44,598 nucleotides of DNA, taken from NCBI GenBank assembly GCA_019278155.1, contig JADMLC010000006.1:1-44598 (forward strand), written 5' to 3'. The stretch is from Candidatus Kinetoplastidibacterium crithidiae (lineage in GTDB: Bacteria > Pseudomonadota > Gammaproteobacteria > Burkholderiales > Burkholderiaceae_B). The notes beneath the pieces are model-generated. The model ran no database searches. It saw nothing but the letters and a program-made list of their open reading frames with translations, and was not told where the DNA came from. A program made the position numbers and the translations under genes. Of this stretch, positions 31,857 to 40,250 are shown one piece after another. Each line of letters starts with the position of its first letter. Positions within the stretch are counted from its first letter, which is position 1.

Positions 31857-32609
31857 GTGGGTGATCTTGAAAATCGTCATCGTAGTATATATCTTTTGCC
31901 TAATATATTTACTACGGTGTCATTATTTGCAGGATTTTATGCGATAGTTCAATCAATGAATAATAACTTTGAGATTTCTGCTATTGCTATTTTTGTTGCT
32001 ATGGTGTTCGATGGTGTAGATGGTAGAGTAGCTCGTTTTACAAATACTCAATCTCCTTTTGGAGAACATTATGACTCATTGTCAGATATGGTTTCGTTTG
32101 GCGTTGCGCCAGCTTTAGTTGTCTATGAGTGGATTTTGCATGAAATTGGTCGTTGGGGGTGGATTGCAGCTTTTGTTTATGTTGTAGGTGCTGCTTTAAG
32201 ATTGGCTAGATTCAATACTAATATAAATAATATTGACAAAGTCTTTTTTCAAGGATTACCTACACCTGCTGCTGCTGCTTTAGTAGCTGGATTTATTTGG
32301 CTGGCTGTTGATAATAAAATATCCATTCATGATTCATATGTTATTTGGGTTGCTTTTGTGCTAACTATGTATTCTGGCATTGTCATGGTTACGAATATTC
32401 CATACTATAGCGGAAAAAATTTTTCCTTAGGAAACAGTGTCCCTTTTTGGGTAATTCTTTTAATGGTAGGAATATTTGTATTTGTTTCTAGTAATCCGCC
32501 TTTGATGCTTTTTTGCTTGTTTATTATATATGGATTATCTGGATGGATAATATTTATGTATAGATGTCATAGAGCTTATAATATTAAAAAAAATCGTCAT
32601 AAGAACTAA
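31857..32609 (+). CDS. pssA: CDP-diacylglycerol--serine O-phosphatidyltransferase
   Basis: Membrane enzyme that makes phosphatidylserine, the precursor of phosphatidylethanolamine. It is the CDP-alcohol phosphotransferase type (as in Bacillus), not the E. coli phospholipase D-like type: the signature DG..GR.AR........G...DSL.D occupies residues 52-77. The 250-residue protein has about eight hydrophobic segments. The start is a GTG at 31857; the nearby ATG at 31850 is out of frame and stops at once. It follows the ilvC terminator, as in Bordetella where pssA also follows ilvC. The psd partner gene is not in this window. Confidence 0.94.
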   Translation: MGDLENRHRSIYLLPNIFTTVSLFAGFYAIVQSMNNNFEISAIAIFVAMVFDGVDGRVARFTNTQSPFGEHYDSLSDMVSFGVAPALVVYEWILHEIGRWGWIAAFVYVVGAALRLARFNTNINNIDKVFFQGLPTPAAAALVAGFIWLAVDNKISIHDSYVIWVAFVLTMYSGIVMVTNIPYYSGKNFSLGNSVPFWVILLMVGIFVFVSSNPPLMLFCLFIIYGLSGWIIFMYRCHRAYNIKKNRHKN

Positions 32610-32636
32610 AATATCTTCAGTATTCGTTAGTTATAT

Positions 32637-32664
32637 TTGTAATACTTGTTAAATTGTATATAAT
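32637..32664 (+). promoter_or_regulatory. candidate rpsO promoter
   Basis: TTGTAA at 32637-32642 and TATAAT at 32659-32664, with a 16-base spacer. This would start transcription near 32671, just before two hairpins of the rpsO leader. In AT-rich DNA such matches arise easily, so confidence is moderate. Confidence 0.5.
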
Positions 32665-32672
32665 CTTATTAT

Positions 32673-32726
32673 TGCTATCGTAGTAGCATCTTTTATTTTT
32701 CACTTCAGAACTCCTCAGTTCTGAAG
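32673..32726 (+). promoter_or_regulatory. rpsO 5' leader with two hairpins
   Basis: First hairpin: TGCTA (32673-32677) with TAGCA (32684-32688), followed by a T-rich stretch. Second: a perfect 9-bp stem, 32703-32711 with 32718-32726, loop TCCTCA, ending 8 bases before the AGAGGA ribosome binding site of rpsO. The second stem is not followed by a T-run. In other bacteria ribosomal protein S15 represses its own mRNA through leader structures of varied form; this could be the local version. The first hairpin may also serve as a pssA terminator. Confidence 0.5.
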
Positions 32727-32748
32727 CATGTTTTAGAGGATTTTGATT

Positions 32749-33018
32749 ATGGCTGTTGCCGATATAAATAAAAATGAAATCGTTTCTGCATTTTGTCGTT
32801 CCGATAGAGATACTGGTTCTCCAGAGGTTCAGGTTGCGTTGTTAACTGCTAGAATTAATGACCTTACTGGGCATTTTAAAAAGCATTTAAAGGATCATCA
32901 TTCTCGTAGAGGTTTACTAAAAATGGTTAGTAGACGTCGCAAACTTTTAGATTATTTAAAAAGTAGAAATCCTAATTCTTATAAGATTTTAATAGATAGA
33001 TTAAATCTACGTAAGTAG
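32749..33018 (+). CDS. rpsO: 30S ribosomal protein S15
   Basis: Primary rRNA-binding protein of the small subunit platform; binds 16S helix h22. From the ATG at 32749 it has 89 residues, the family standard; a ribosome binding site AGAGGA is at 32735-32740. Hallmarks are [47 protein letters not shown] and the end RLNLRK. Upstream in-frame TTG codons give two extra residues that are not family-like. It is followed by a large hairpin and then pnp, the ancestral rpsO-pnp order. Confidence 0.98.
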   Translation: MAVADINKNEIVSAFCRSDRDTGSPEVQVALLTARINDLTGHFKKHLKDHHSRRGLLKMVSRRRKLLDYLKSRNPNSYKILIDRLNLRK

Positions 33019-33041
33019 TTTTATTATATATGACATATAGT

Positions 33042-33092
33042 ACCGTGGTTAGAGCGATTTGTTTGTGATCGTACTGGCCACGGTTTTTTTTT
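33042..33092 (+). terminator. rpsO-pnp intergenic stem-loop
   Basis: ACCGTGG (33042-33048) pairs with CCACGGT (33078-33084), extended by G-T pairs and an inner CGAT/ATCG stem, and is followed by nine T. The T-run ends 11 bases before the pnp start and touches its ribosome binding site (AAGGA, 33094-33098). In E. coli the same gap holds a terminator and an RNase III site that controls pnp; a similar double role is possible. Confidence 0.8.
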
Positions 33093-33103
33093 AAGGAATA
33101 TTT

Positions 33104-35206
33104 GTGTTTAACAAAGTAATTAAGTCATTTAAATATGGTTTGAATGATGTAGTCTTAGAAACTGGAGAAATAGCAAGACAATCTTCTGGAGCGGTTCTCG
33201 CTTCTATGGGAGATACAGTTATTTTAGCTACAGTTGTAGGTAGCCAAGAAGCTAAAGACGGACAAAATTTTTTTCCACTAACAGTAGACTATATTGAAAA
33301 AACATATGCCGTAGGTAAAATACCTGGAGGTTTTTTTAAAAGAGAAGGGAAATCATCTGAGAAAGAAATATTGACAGCACGTTTAATTGATAGACCTTTG
33401 AGGCCTTTATTTCCTAAACAATTTTATAATGAAGTTCAAATAATTATTCATGTATTATCTGTTGATCCAGAAATTGATCCTGATATTATTTCTATAATAG
33501 GATCTTCTGCAGCATTAGCATTATCTGGAATTCCATTTAATGGTCCTATTGGTGCAATTAGAGTTGGTTTTATAGAAAATGACTTTGTAATTAATCCGAC
33601 CAAAAGTCAATTAGAGAAATCTTCTTTAGATCTTGTTCTGGCTGGATCTTCGGAAGCAGTCCTTATGGTTGAGTCTACAGCTAAAGAATTAGCTGAATCT
33701 ACAATGCTTGATGCAATTGATTTTGCTCATCAACAGATGCAAATTGTCATTGATAATATAATAGAGTTAGTGAAGGAAGCTGGGAAGCCAGAATGGAATT
33801 GGAAACCAAAACCATGTGATCAGTTTTTAGTTGATCTAATAAATGAATTTTCTAATGAAAAATTATTATCAGCTTATAACATCAAAGAAAAACAAGATCG
33901 TTCTTTGGTTCTTAGAGAGATTAGGCTAGAAATCAAAAATTTTGTTAAAGATAAAGTCGGTGATTCTGATGGCAGTCCATTGGATAGTACTATTGATGAT
34001 ATTATTTTTAACTTAGAATCTAAAATTGTTAGAAATAGGATATTATCGGGAGAGCCTAGGATAGATGGTAGGAATACAAGAACAGTAAGACCTATAGATA
34101 TTAGGCTTGGTGTTTTGCCAAGAGCTCATGGTAGTGCCTTGTTTACAAGAGGAGAAACTCAGGCATTAGTTATAGTTACATTGGGAACTAAGCAGGATGA
34201 ACAAATTATAGACTCTTTATTGGGAGAATATAGAGATAAATTTATTTTTCATTATAATATGCCTCCATTTGCAACAGGAGAAATCGGACGCATAGGAATT
34301 CCAAAAAGAAGAGAAGTAGGACATGGTTATTTAGCAAGAAGGGCTTTAACACCAATGTTACCTGACCCTAAGGATTTTCATTATACTACGAGATTAGTAT
34401 CTGAGATAACAGAATCTAATGGTTCTTCTTCCATGGCATCTGTTTGTGGAGGATCTTTAGCAATGATGGATGCAGGTGTGCCTATAAGCAAACATGTTGC
34501 AGGTGTTGCAATGGGTTTAATACTAGAGGATGATAAATTTGCTATTTTAACTGATATTCTTGGAGATGAAGATCATCTTGGCGATATGGATTTTAAAGTA
34601 GCAGGAACTTCTGATGGTATAACTGCTTTGCAGATGGATATTAAAATTCAAGGAATCACCAAAGATATAATGGAAATTGCTTTGTTGCAAGCTCAGGAAG
34701 GCAGACTATCTATTCTTGAAAAAATGAAAGATTCTATAAATATTTCTCGTGAAGAATTATCATCATATTCACCAAAGATAATAACACTCAAGATTAATCC
34801 AGATAAAATACGTGATGTTATTGGCAAAGGAGGGGCAACAATCAGAGCAATCACAGAAGAAACAGCCACTCAGATCGATATATCTGAAGATGGAGTTGTT
34901 TCTGTTGCTGGTGTTGATAATAATAATGTACAAATTGCATATAATAAAATATTAGAATTAACTGCTGATGTTGAAGTAGGTAGTGTGTATGAAGGTAAAA
35001 TTTTGCGTATTCTAGATTTTGGTGCTATTGTTCAGTTGTTTCCAGGAAAAGATGGTCTTCTGCACATATCTGAAATATCCAATAATAGGATACAGAATAT
35101 AAGTGATGTTTTATCTGTTGGTCAAAGAATAAAAGTCAAAGTAATAGAGTCTGATGATAAGGGTAGATTCAGGCTTTCAGCTAAAGCAGTGCAGGAAGAT
35201 TTATAA
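33104..35206 (+). CDS. pnp: polyribonucleotide nucleotidyltransferase
   Basis: PNPase, a phosphate-dependent 3'-5' exoribonuclease central to mRNA decay. The 700-residue protein has the two RNase PH domains (first about 1-215 with [28 protein letters not shown]; second about 310-540 with [33 protein letters not shown] and [14 protein letters not shown]-like [18 protein letters not shown]), then a KH domain (about 555-615, [14 protein letters not shown]) and an S1 domain (about 620-690). The start is a GTG at 33104. The C-terminus ends shortly after S1 without the extra acidic tail seen in some relatives. Its 3' end lies 9 bases from the 3' end of the oppositely oriented tRNA-Leu. Confidence 0.97.
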   Translation: MFNKVIKSFKYGLNDVVLETGEIARQSSGAVLASMGDTVILATVVGSQEAKDGQNFFPLTVDYIEKTYAVGKIPGGFFKREGKSSEKEILTARLIDRPLRPLFPKQFYNEVQIIIHVLSVDPEIDPDIISIIGSSAALALSGIPFNGPIGAIRVGFIENDFVINPTKSQLEKSSLDLVLAGSSEAVLMVESTAKELAESTMLDAIDFAHQQMQIVIDNIIELVKEAGKPEWNWKPKPCDQFLVDLINEFSNEKLLSAYNIKEKQDRSLVLREIRLEIKNFVKDKVGDSDGSPLDSTIDDIIFNLESKIVRNRILSGEPRIDGRNTRTVRPIDIRLGVLPRAHGSALFTRGETQALVIVTLGTKQDEQIIDSLLGEYRDKFIFHYNMPPFATGEIGRIGIPKRREVGHGYLARRALTPMLPDPKDFHYTTRLVSEITESNGSSSMASVCGGSLAMMDAGVPISKHVAGVAMGLILEDDKFAILTDILGDEDHLGDMDFKVAGTSDGITALQMDIKIQGITKDIMEIALLQAQEGRLSILEKMKDSINISREELSSYSPKIITLKINPDKIRDVIGKGGATIRAITEETATQIDISEDGVVSVAGVDNNNVQIAYNKILELTADVEVGSVYEGKILRILDFGAIVQLFPGKDGLLHISEISNNRIQNISDVLSVGQRIKVKVIESDDKGRFRLSAKAVQEDL

Positions 35207-35214
35207 AAAAGTTT

Positions 35215-35299
35215 TGGTGCACCTGGCCGGAGTCGAACCGGCATGCCGTTAGGCGAGGGATTTTAAGTCCCTTGCGTCTACCAATTTCGCCACAGGTGC
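35215..35299 (-). tRNA. tRNA-Leu (anticodon UAA)
   Basis: The minus strand gives an 85-nt class II tRNA: acceptor GCACCTG with CAGGTGC, D-loop region GGCGAAATTGGTAGAC, anticodon loop CTTAAAA giving UAA (reads UUA and UUG, the main Leu codons in this genome), long variable arm, T-loop TTCGACT, discriminator A and encoded CCA (35215-35217). It lies tail-to-tail with pnp, and a 15-bp hairpin begins 2 bases from its 5' end. Confidence 0.97.
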
Positions 35300-35300
35300 A

Positions 35301-35345
35301 AATGATATATTTGTTTTCCACAACAAATATATCATTGCTTTTATT
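35301..35345 (+). terminator. 15-bp perfect hairpin, possible pnp terminator
   Basis: Arms 35301-35315 and 35322-35336 are exact reverse complements with loop TTCCAC, followed on the plus strand by GCTTTTATTT. It could end the pnp transcript after reading through the antisense of tRNA-Leu(UAA). On the minus strand it would form a stem directly in front of the tRNA 5' end. Confidence 0.65.
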
Positions 35346-35425
35346 TATATCCAAGAATAATTTTTATAAAATATAATTTATTATCAAAAATACAAATTTT
35401 ACAACATTGATAGTTAAATATATTA

Positions 35426-35431
35426 TATAAT
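35426..35431 (+). promoter_or_regulatory. -10 element of tRNA-Ser(UGA)
   Basis: A perfect TATAAT lies 11 bases before the tRNA 5' end. A -35 is less clear (TTGATA at 35407-35412 gives only a 13-base spacer). Confidence 0.5.
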
Positions 35432-35442
35432 ACGAAGAAGCT

Positions 35443-35530
35443 GGAAGTTTGGCAGAGTGGTCGATTGCACTGGTCTTGAAAACCAGAGATCCGAGAGGAT
35501 CCCAGGGTTCGAATCCCTGAGCTTCCGCCA
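35443..35530 (+). tRNA. tRNA-Ser (anticodon UGA)
   Basis: An 88-nt class II tRNA: acceptor GGAAGTT pairs with AGCTTCC, anticodon stem TGGT/ACCA with loop CTTGAAA giving UGA (reads UCA and probably other UCN), a long variable arm with AGATCCGAGAGGATCC, T-arm CAGGGTTCGAATCCCTG, discriminator G and encoded CCA (35528-35530). Confidence 0.97.
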
Positions 35531-35697
35531 TTTCGTAGTTTTCTTGCTGTCATAAAATTCTCAATGTATACCATCTCATGTCGTATATATCTTTTTTGTA
35601 TAATAACATACAATATCTAGTATTTTTATTGTTTATATTGATTTAGTTTTATCAATTTTATTTGCTATTTTATTATCTTTGCTTTTGGATTTTTGAT

Positions 35698-36675
35698 ATG
35701 AAAGTTATAGAGGTTAATGGTTATGGCAATATTAATGTTTTGTCTGTTGGTAATAGAAATATTCCAAAGCCTGGTAAGCAAGAGGTTTTAATTAAAGTAA
35801 TAGCTGCTGGTGTCAATAGGCCTGATATTTTTCAAAGAAAAGGATTTTATGATCCACCTGCTGGAGCTTCAGATATTCTTGGTTTAGAAGTTTCTGGAGA
35901 AATTATTTCTGGTGATTTAGGTAATAGTGATTTTTCTATAGGGGATAAGGTTTGTGCATTGTTATCTGGGGGCGGTTATGCTGAATATTGTATAGCTCAT
36001 GTTTCTCATTGCTTGCCAATTCCTAAGAATGTTACTGTTGAAGAAGCTGCTGGTCTTCCTGAAGTTCTTTTTACTGTATGGAATAATGTTATTAACATAG
36101 GGAAGCTATCAGGTGGTGAATCTTTTTTAGTTCACGGAGGTTCTAGTGGTATTGGAACTATGGCTGTACAGTTAGCTAAATCTATGGGTTGTTTAGTTTA
36201 TTCCACTGCTGGTAGTGATGAGAAAGTAAGAGCAGTAGAATCTTTAGGGGCTTTGAAATGTATTAATTACAAAAAAGAAGATTTTGTAAATCAGATTTTA
36301 AATTTGACTGATATGAAAGGGGTAAATTTCATATTAGATATGGTAGCTGGCGATTATCTGCAAAGAAATACAAAAGTTCTATCTTATAATGGTAGAATGG
36401 TTATAATAGCTTTGCTTGGTGGTTCTCGTTCTAATCTGAATTGTGTTGATATTTTAACGAAAAACCTTACTATTAGTGGTTCCACGTTGCGTTCTAAATC
36501 TAATTTATTTAAATCTAGAATAGCAGATGCTTTGCAAGAAGTTGTTTGGCCTCTTTTAGAAAAAAAAATTATTAAACCAATTACTTATGCTTATTTTCCA
36601 TTTGATAAGGTTTCTCAAGCTCATGCTATGATGGAGTCCGGAAAACATATTGGTAAGATAATTTTAAAATTATAG
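35698..36675 (+). CDS. quinone oxidoreductase-like, zinc-free MDR protein
   Basis: NAD(P)H-dependent oxidoreductase of the medium-chain dehydrogenase superfamily, PIG3/zeta-crystallin branch. I use the ATG at 35698, giving 325 residues starting MKVIEVNGYG; the longer upstream frame adds a non-conserved piece. The GroES-like N-terminal fold has AAGVNRPDIFQRKGFYDPP, the Rossmann part has VHGGSSGIGTMAVQLAKSMG, and the end is HAMMESGKHIGKIILKL. The cysteines that bind zinc in alcohol dehydrogenases are absent. Its place between pnp and tpiA is the Bordetella order. Physiological substrate unknown. Confidence 0.92.
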   Translation: MKVIEVNGYGNINVLSVGNRNIPKPGKQEVLIKVIAAGVNRPDIFQRKGFYDPPAGASDILGLEVSGEIISGDLGNSDFSIGDKVCALLSGGGYAEYCIAHVSHCLPIPKNVTVEEAAGLPEVLFTVWNNVINIGKLSGGESFLVHGGSSGIGTMAVQLAKSMGCLVYSTAGSDEKVRAVESLGALKCINYKKEDFVNQILNLTDMKGVNFILDMVAGDYLQRNTKVLSYNGRMVIIALLGGSRSNLNCVDILTKNLTISGSTLRSKSNLFKSRIADALQEVVWPLLEKKIIKPITYAYFPFDKVSQAHAMMESGKHIGKIILKL

Positions 36676-36730
36676 CTGAATTGCTAGGTTTATTTCATGA
36701 TGATTTTATATATTGGGTTTTGCTACTGTT

Positions 36731-37480
36731 ATGGGTTATAAAAAATCTGCACGTCTTGTTCTGGGCAACTGGAAAATGTTTGGTAGTTTTTTTGAAAATG
36801 CACGCTTATTAAAAGGTCTAAAGTCTATAGATGATTCTCTTTATTGTGAAATAGGAATTTGTATTCCTTTCCCCTATTTATACCAAGCGGTTTTAGGTTT
36901 ACAAGGTAGTAATTGTTCCTGGGGTGCTCAGGATATCAGTATGCATTCTTCTGGAGCATATACAGGAGAGGTGTCTGGTGTTATGTTGAAAGAGTTTGGT
37001 TGCAAATGGGTTATAGTAGGACATTCTGAAAGACGCATGTTTCATGGAGAAACTGATCTTAATGTTTTAAGAAAAATGGAAGCTGCAATAAACAATGACA
37101 TAACTCCTGTAGTTTGCGTAGGAGAAACTTTAGAGCAATATAAATCAGGCATTTCTTTTAAAATAATTGAAAAACAAGTAAGCTCTATCTTGGAGTTGAA
37201 ACATTCATCATTATCAAAAATTGTAATTTCATACGAGCCTATTTGGGCTATAGGATCTGGAATTGCAGCAAATCCTGATTATGCGCAAAATATTCATTAT
37301 ATGATCCGTAAAATGTTATCAGATAATGGTGTTCTAAATGTTAAAATACTATATGGCGGTAGTGTGAAACCAAATAATGCATTTGATTTTTTTTCAATGC
37401 CAGATATAGATGGTGCTTTAGTAGGTGGTGCTTCCTTGATTCTCGAAGATTTCTTGGCTATATCTTCTATAAAATTTTGA
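36731..37480 (+). CDS. tpiA: triosephosphate isomerase
   Basis: Glycolytic and gluconeogenic enzyme converting dihydroxyacetone phosphate and glyceraldehyde 3-phosphate. From the ATG at 36731 it has 249 residues starting MGYKKSARLVLGNWKMF; an in-frame TTG at 36713 would add six residues. Neither start has a clear ribosome binding site. Active-site parts are intact: N13 and K15 in GNWK, the electrophilic His in VGHSERRMFHGE, the catalytic Glu in SYEPIWAIGSG, and the phosphate loop LYGGSVKPNNA and LVGGASL. It ends 16 bases before secG. Confidence 0.96.
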   Translation: MGYKKSARLVLGNWKMFGSFFENARLLKGLKSIDDSLYCEIGICIPFPYLYQAVLGLQGSNCSWGAQDISMHSSGAYTGEVSGVMLKEFGCKWVIVGHSERRMFHGETDLNVLRKMEAAINNDITPVVCVGETLEQYKSGISFKIIEKQVSSILELKHSSLSKIVISYEPIWAIGSGIAANPDYAQNIHYMIRKMLSDNGVLNVKILYGGSVKPNNAFDFFSMPDIDGALVGGASLILEDFLAISSIKF

Positions 37481-37496
37481 TTTGAGGGTATTTAAA

Positions 37497-37868
37497 ATGT
37501 CTTTATTCTTACTAATAGTAAGTCTCCAAATAATTTCAGCTTGTGCTATCATCGTGTTAGTTTTGTTGCAAAATGGTAAAGGATCAGATATTGGTGCTTT
37601 AAGTGGAAGTGCCTCATCTCTTAGTGTTTTTGGTGCTTCTGGATCTGCTAATTTTTTATCCAAATCTACTAGGTATTTTGCTATTGTCTTCTTTTTAACT
37701 ACAGTTAGTATTTCCTATTTAAATAATAAGGCTTTTATTAGGTCTTCAGAATCTAGTGTTATGTACACTGATGACAATAAGATAGATGCTTCAGTTCCTA
37801 GTTTTGATCATGTTAATAGTAGTAAAGATAAAGAGTTTGTTGAAAAAAAGTTGGATAAAAAACAATAA
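37497..37868 (+). CDS. secG: preprotein translocase subunit SecG
   Basis: Small accessory subunit of the SecYEG translocon. From the ATG at 37497 (ribosome site GAGGG at 37484-37488) the protein has 123 residues: first helix (about 4-24, LFLLIVSLQIISACAIIVLVLL), the conserved loop QNGKGSDIGALSGSASSLSVFGASGSANFLSKSTRYFA, second helix (IVFFLTTVSISYL), and a hydrophilic tail rich in Ser, Asp and Lys with no conservation. Position tpiA-secG-tRNA-Leu is widespread in proteobacteria. Confidence 0.95.
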   Translation: MSLFLLIVSLQIISACAIIVLVLLQNGKGSDIGALSGSASSLSVFGASGSANFLSKSTRYFAIVFFLTTVSISYLNNKAFIRSSESSVMYTDDNKIDASVPSFDHVNSSKDKEFVEKKLDKKQ

Positions 37869-37869
37869 G

Positions 37870-37887
37870 ATCTAATTTATATTAGAT
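37870..37887 (+). terminator. short hairpin after secG
   Basis: A 7-bp perfect A/T-rich stem (ATCTAAT/ATTAGAT, loop TTAT) starts one base after the secG stop. It is weak and not followed by a solid T-run, so it may not terminate; secG and tRNA-Leu(GAG) could share a transcript. Confidence 0.35.
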
Positions 37888-37931
37888 AGTCTTGTTTATA
37901 TGGTACAATGACCGTCATTATTTTGTTCATA

Positions 37932-38017
37932 GCCGACGTGGTGGAATTGGTAGACACGCTATCTTGAGGGGGTAGTGGCTAATTGCTGTGCGAGTTCGAG
38001 TCTCGCCGCCGGCACCA
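37932..38017 (+). tRNA. tRNA-Leu (anticodon GAG)
   Basis: An 86-nt class II tRNA: acceptor GCCGACG with CGCCGGC, anticodon stem CTATC/GGTAG with loop TTGAGGG giving GAG (reads CUU and CUC), long variable arm, T-arm GCGAG/CTCGC, discriminator A and encoded CCA (38015-38017). The acceptor stem has one mismatch, A5 against C68. Confidence 0.96.
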
Positions 38018-38021
38018 TAGT

Positions 38022-38046
38022 ACCAATTGCTTAATTGGTTTTATTT
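38022..38046 (+). terminator. terminator of tRNA-Leu(GAG)
   Basis: ACCAATT (38022-38028) pairs with AATTGGT (38033-38039) around a GCTT loop and is followed by TTTATTTAT, 4 bases after the tRNA end. Confidence 0.75.
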
Positions 38047-38458
38047 ATATCAAGAATAGTAGCGTAATAATTTTGTATACTTTATCTCTTAGCTAGTTGT
38101 TTTTAACTATTTAGTATTTTTTCTTTTTAGTTATTATGTTATTGTAGGTTTGTAACACTTTTGTATTTTTGTTGTTTTTTATTGGTGAGTTTTACTCTAT
38201 GGAGATTATAATATCTCCTGATTGATTTAGTATAGGATGGGTCACTTTGTTAAAAGTACTGAATATGTTTTAGAAGATGGAAGTTTTGCTTTTTAAACGA
38301 GTTGTTATTTTGCAACGCATTTTGTCTTTTTATTGTACTTATTGTGGTCATTTGAGCTAAATTTTTAATACAACGCTTATAACTTCTATTTTGAAGTTAA
38401 AGAGTTTCGTATTGAGTATATCTCACTCTTGTTATTCAAATTATTGGAGATTTTTTAA
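38047..38458 (+). promoter_or_regulatory. porin upstream region
   Basis: About 410 bases without a gene. Visible structures are a 6-bp perfect stem GGAGAT/ATCTCC at 38201-38218 with loop TATAAT and a 7-bp stem TAACTTC/GAAGTTA at 38380-38399, 60 bases before the porin start. A ribosome binding site GGAGA lies at 38446-38450. I see no reading frame or known RNA. The length suggests a long porin leader or several promoters. Confidence 0.4.
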
Positions 38459-39643
38459 ATGAAAAAAACTCTGCTTGCAGCTGCTTTGGTTACCAGTTTT
38501 GCTGGTGTTGCCCAGGCAGAAACAGCTGTCAATTTATATGGATTAATTGATACAGGTGTTAATGTAAATACTGTAGAAGTACGTGATTTCCGGAGAGTAA
38601 AACACAAGATTAGTCGTGTTGGTCCTGTGTCTGGAGCTCAAAGTGGTTCTCGTTGGGGTCTTAAAGGAACTGAAGAGATTGGAAACGGTTTGCGTGCTGA
38701 ATTCGTTTTAGAAGGTGGTTTTAATTCTGGAAATGGTGATGCCGCTCAAACTCAACGTATCTTTGGTAGACAGGTCACTATTGGTGTAGCAAATGATGCT
38801 TGGGGACGTTTGGATATTGGTCGCCAAACTAATGTTGCTAGCAAATATTTTGCAGATATAGATCCATTTAAAGGTGGTTTCGAACAATCAGCTATCGGAA
38901 TGAGTATTGGTTCTACAAATGTTCGTTACGATAATATGATTATGTATCAAACACCTTCTTTCCGTGGAATTGACATCGGAGTTGGTTATTCTTTCAGCGT
39001 TGATACTAAGTCTGCTAAATCTGAACATGTTACTGTTAATAACGCATTTTCAGCAGAAGAAGCAGCAAACTGGAGAACAAATGAAAACGATCGTGCCATT
39101 ACAACAGGTATTCGTTATTCTAATGGTCCTTTAGTTGCTTCTGCATCATTTGATTATGTTAAAGGCTCTAAACGTAGAGTAGAGCGTGATGCTTATTTTG
39201 ATGTAAGTCCTTGTTCCTACGCTGTTGGTGGAGCTTATGATTTTGATGTAGCTAAAGTTTCTGTAGCTTATGCAAGAACCATGGACGGATGGATTGGAGC
39301 ATTGAATGTAGATGGTTATAGAGATCTAATAGGCTTAAGTAGGTTAATAACAGAATATGCTGATGGATTCCGTTCTAGTTCATATGTTGTTGGAGTAAGC
39401 GCCCCAATTAATGAATCTAGTAATATTTTTGGATCTTGGCAACGCGTTTCTGTAAATGCAAAACCAAAAGGAGCTAGATTAACTGGTGATAATGACTCCA
39501 TGAATGTATATAGTGTTGGTTATACACAAGATTTGTCTAAACGTACAAATTTATATGCTTATGGTTCTTATGCTTCTGACTATGCTTTCTTGTATAGTGC
39601 AAAAAGTAAAGTTGTTGGTTTTGGTATGCGTCATCGCTTCTAA
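38459..39643 (+). CDS. outer membrane porin (Gram-negative general porin family)
   Basis: Trimeric beta-barrel porin for diffusion of small solutes. The 394-residue precursor has a clear signal peptide (1-20, cleaved after AQA) and the mature start ETAVNLYGLIDTG typical of betaproteobacterial porins. It contains SGSRWGLKGTEEIGNGLRAEFVLEGGF and FGRQVTIGVANDAWGRLDIGRQ, alternating strands, and ends in the C-terminal phenylalanine (GMRHRF) recognised by the Bam complex. Bordetella has a porin immediately before nuoA as well. Codon choice is less AT-rich than in neighbours, which fits strong expression. It is closed by a strong terminator at 39714-39758. Confidence 0.95.
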   Translation: MKKTLLAAALVTSFAGVAQAETAVNLYGLIDTGVNVNTVEVRDFRRVKHKISRVGPVSGAQSGSRWGLKGTEEIGNGLRAEFVLEGGFNSGNGDAAQTQRIFGRQVTIGVANDAWGRLDIGRQTNVASKYFADIDPFKGGFEQSAIGMSIGSTNVRYDNMIMYQTPSFRGIDIGVGYSFSVDTKSAKSEHVTVNNAFSAEEAANWRTNENDRAITTGIRYSNGPLVASASFDYVKGSKRRVERDAYFDVSPCSYAVGGAYDFDVAKVSVAYARTMDGWIGALNVDGYRDLIGLSRLITEYADGFRSSSYVVGVSAPINESSNIFGSWQRVSVNAKPKGARLTGDNDSMNVYSVGYTQDLSKRTNLYAYGSYASDYAFLYSAKSKVVGFGMRHRF

Positions 39644-39713
39644 GCCTGATGGCTCGATTGATTTAAGGTATGTTACGTAACTATACTTAATAATATTAGA
39701 TATTTTTCTAATA

Positions 39714-39758
39714 CTAAAAGCCACCTTCTTGCAATAGATAGGTGGCTTTTAGTTTTTA
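39714..39758 (+). terminator. intrinsic terminator after porin
   Basis: A 13-bp perfect stem, 39714-39726 with 39740-39752, loop of 13 bases, followed by TTTTT. It separates the porin from the nuo operon. Confidence 0.92.
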
Positions 39759-39776
39759 TATTGATTTAATTTAATC

Positions 39777-39810
39777 TTGATATCATAATTTTGATTATAT
39801 GATATATAAT
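39777..39810 (+). promoter_or_regulatory. candidate nuo operon promoter
   Basis: TTGATA at 39777-39782 followed after 15 bases by TATGAT at 39798-39803; an overlapping TATAAT lies at 39805-39810. It lies between the porin terminator and nuoA, where the nuo promoter should be. AT-rich context lowers certainty. Confidence 0.4.
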
Positions 39811-39842
39811 CAACAAATTTGTTTAGTTATCATTAGGAATTA

Positions 39843-40208
39843 ATGTCTATGAATTTGCAGCAATATTTTCCTGTATTCCTTTTTATAGTAATAGCAATAA
39901 TTATGGGTTTTGTATTGCTATTAGTGGGTTATTTACTTGGTTATAAATCACCTTATTCTGCAAAAAATTCTCCATATGAATGTGGTTTTGATTCATTTGG
40001 AGATTCTCATATGCAGTTTGATATAAGATACTATTTAGTTGCAATATTGTTTATTCTGTTTGATCTGGAAATAGCATTTCTATTTCCTTGGGCGATAGCA
40101 CAAGATGTTCTAGGATTAAAGGGCTTTATTTCAATGTTAATATTTATATCTATATTAGTTATAGGTTTTGTATATGAGTGGAAGAAAGGTGCTATAGAAT
40201 GGGAATAA
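39843..40208 (+). CDS. nuoA: NADH-quinone oxidoreductase subunit A
   Basis: Membrane subunit near the quinone chamber, first gene of the nuo operon. The protein is 121 residues from the ATG at 39843, or 119 from the ATG at 39849, which matches the usual start MNLQQYFP; an AGGA lies at 39835-39838 and fits the first better. Three membrane helices are visible, with the conserved loop [42 protein letters not shown], including the Cys used as a state marker in mitochondrial complex I, and the end [11 protein letters not shown]. Confidence 0.96.
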   Translation: MSMNLQQYFPVFLFIVIAIIMGFVLLLVGYLLGYKSPYSAKNSPYECGFDSFGDSHMQFDIRYYLVAILFILFDLEIAFLFPWAIAQDVLGLKGFISMLIFISILVIGFVYEWKKGAIEWE

Positions 40209-40250
40209 ATCTTAATAAATATATTATTTTTTCTTTTAGAGAATAGAATT

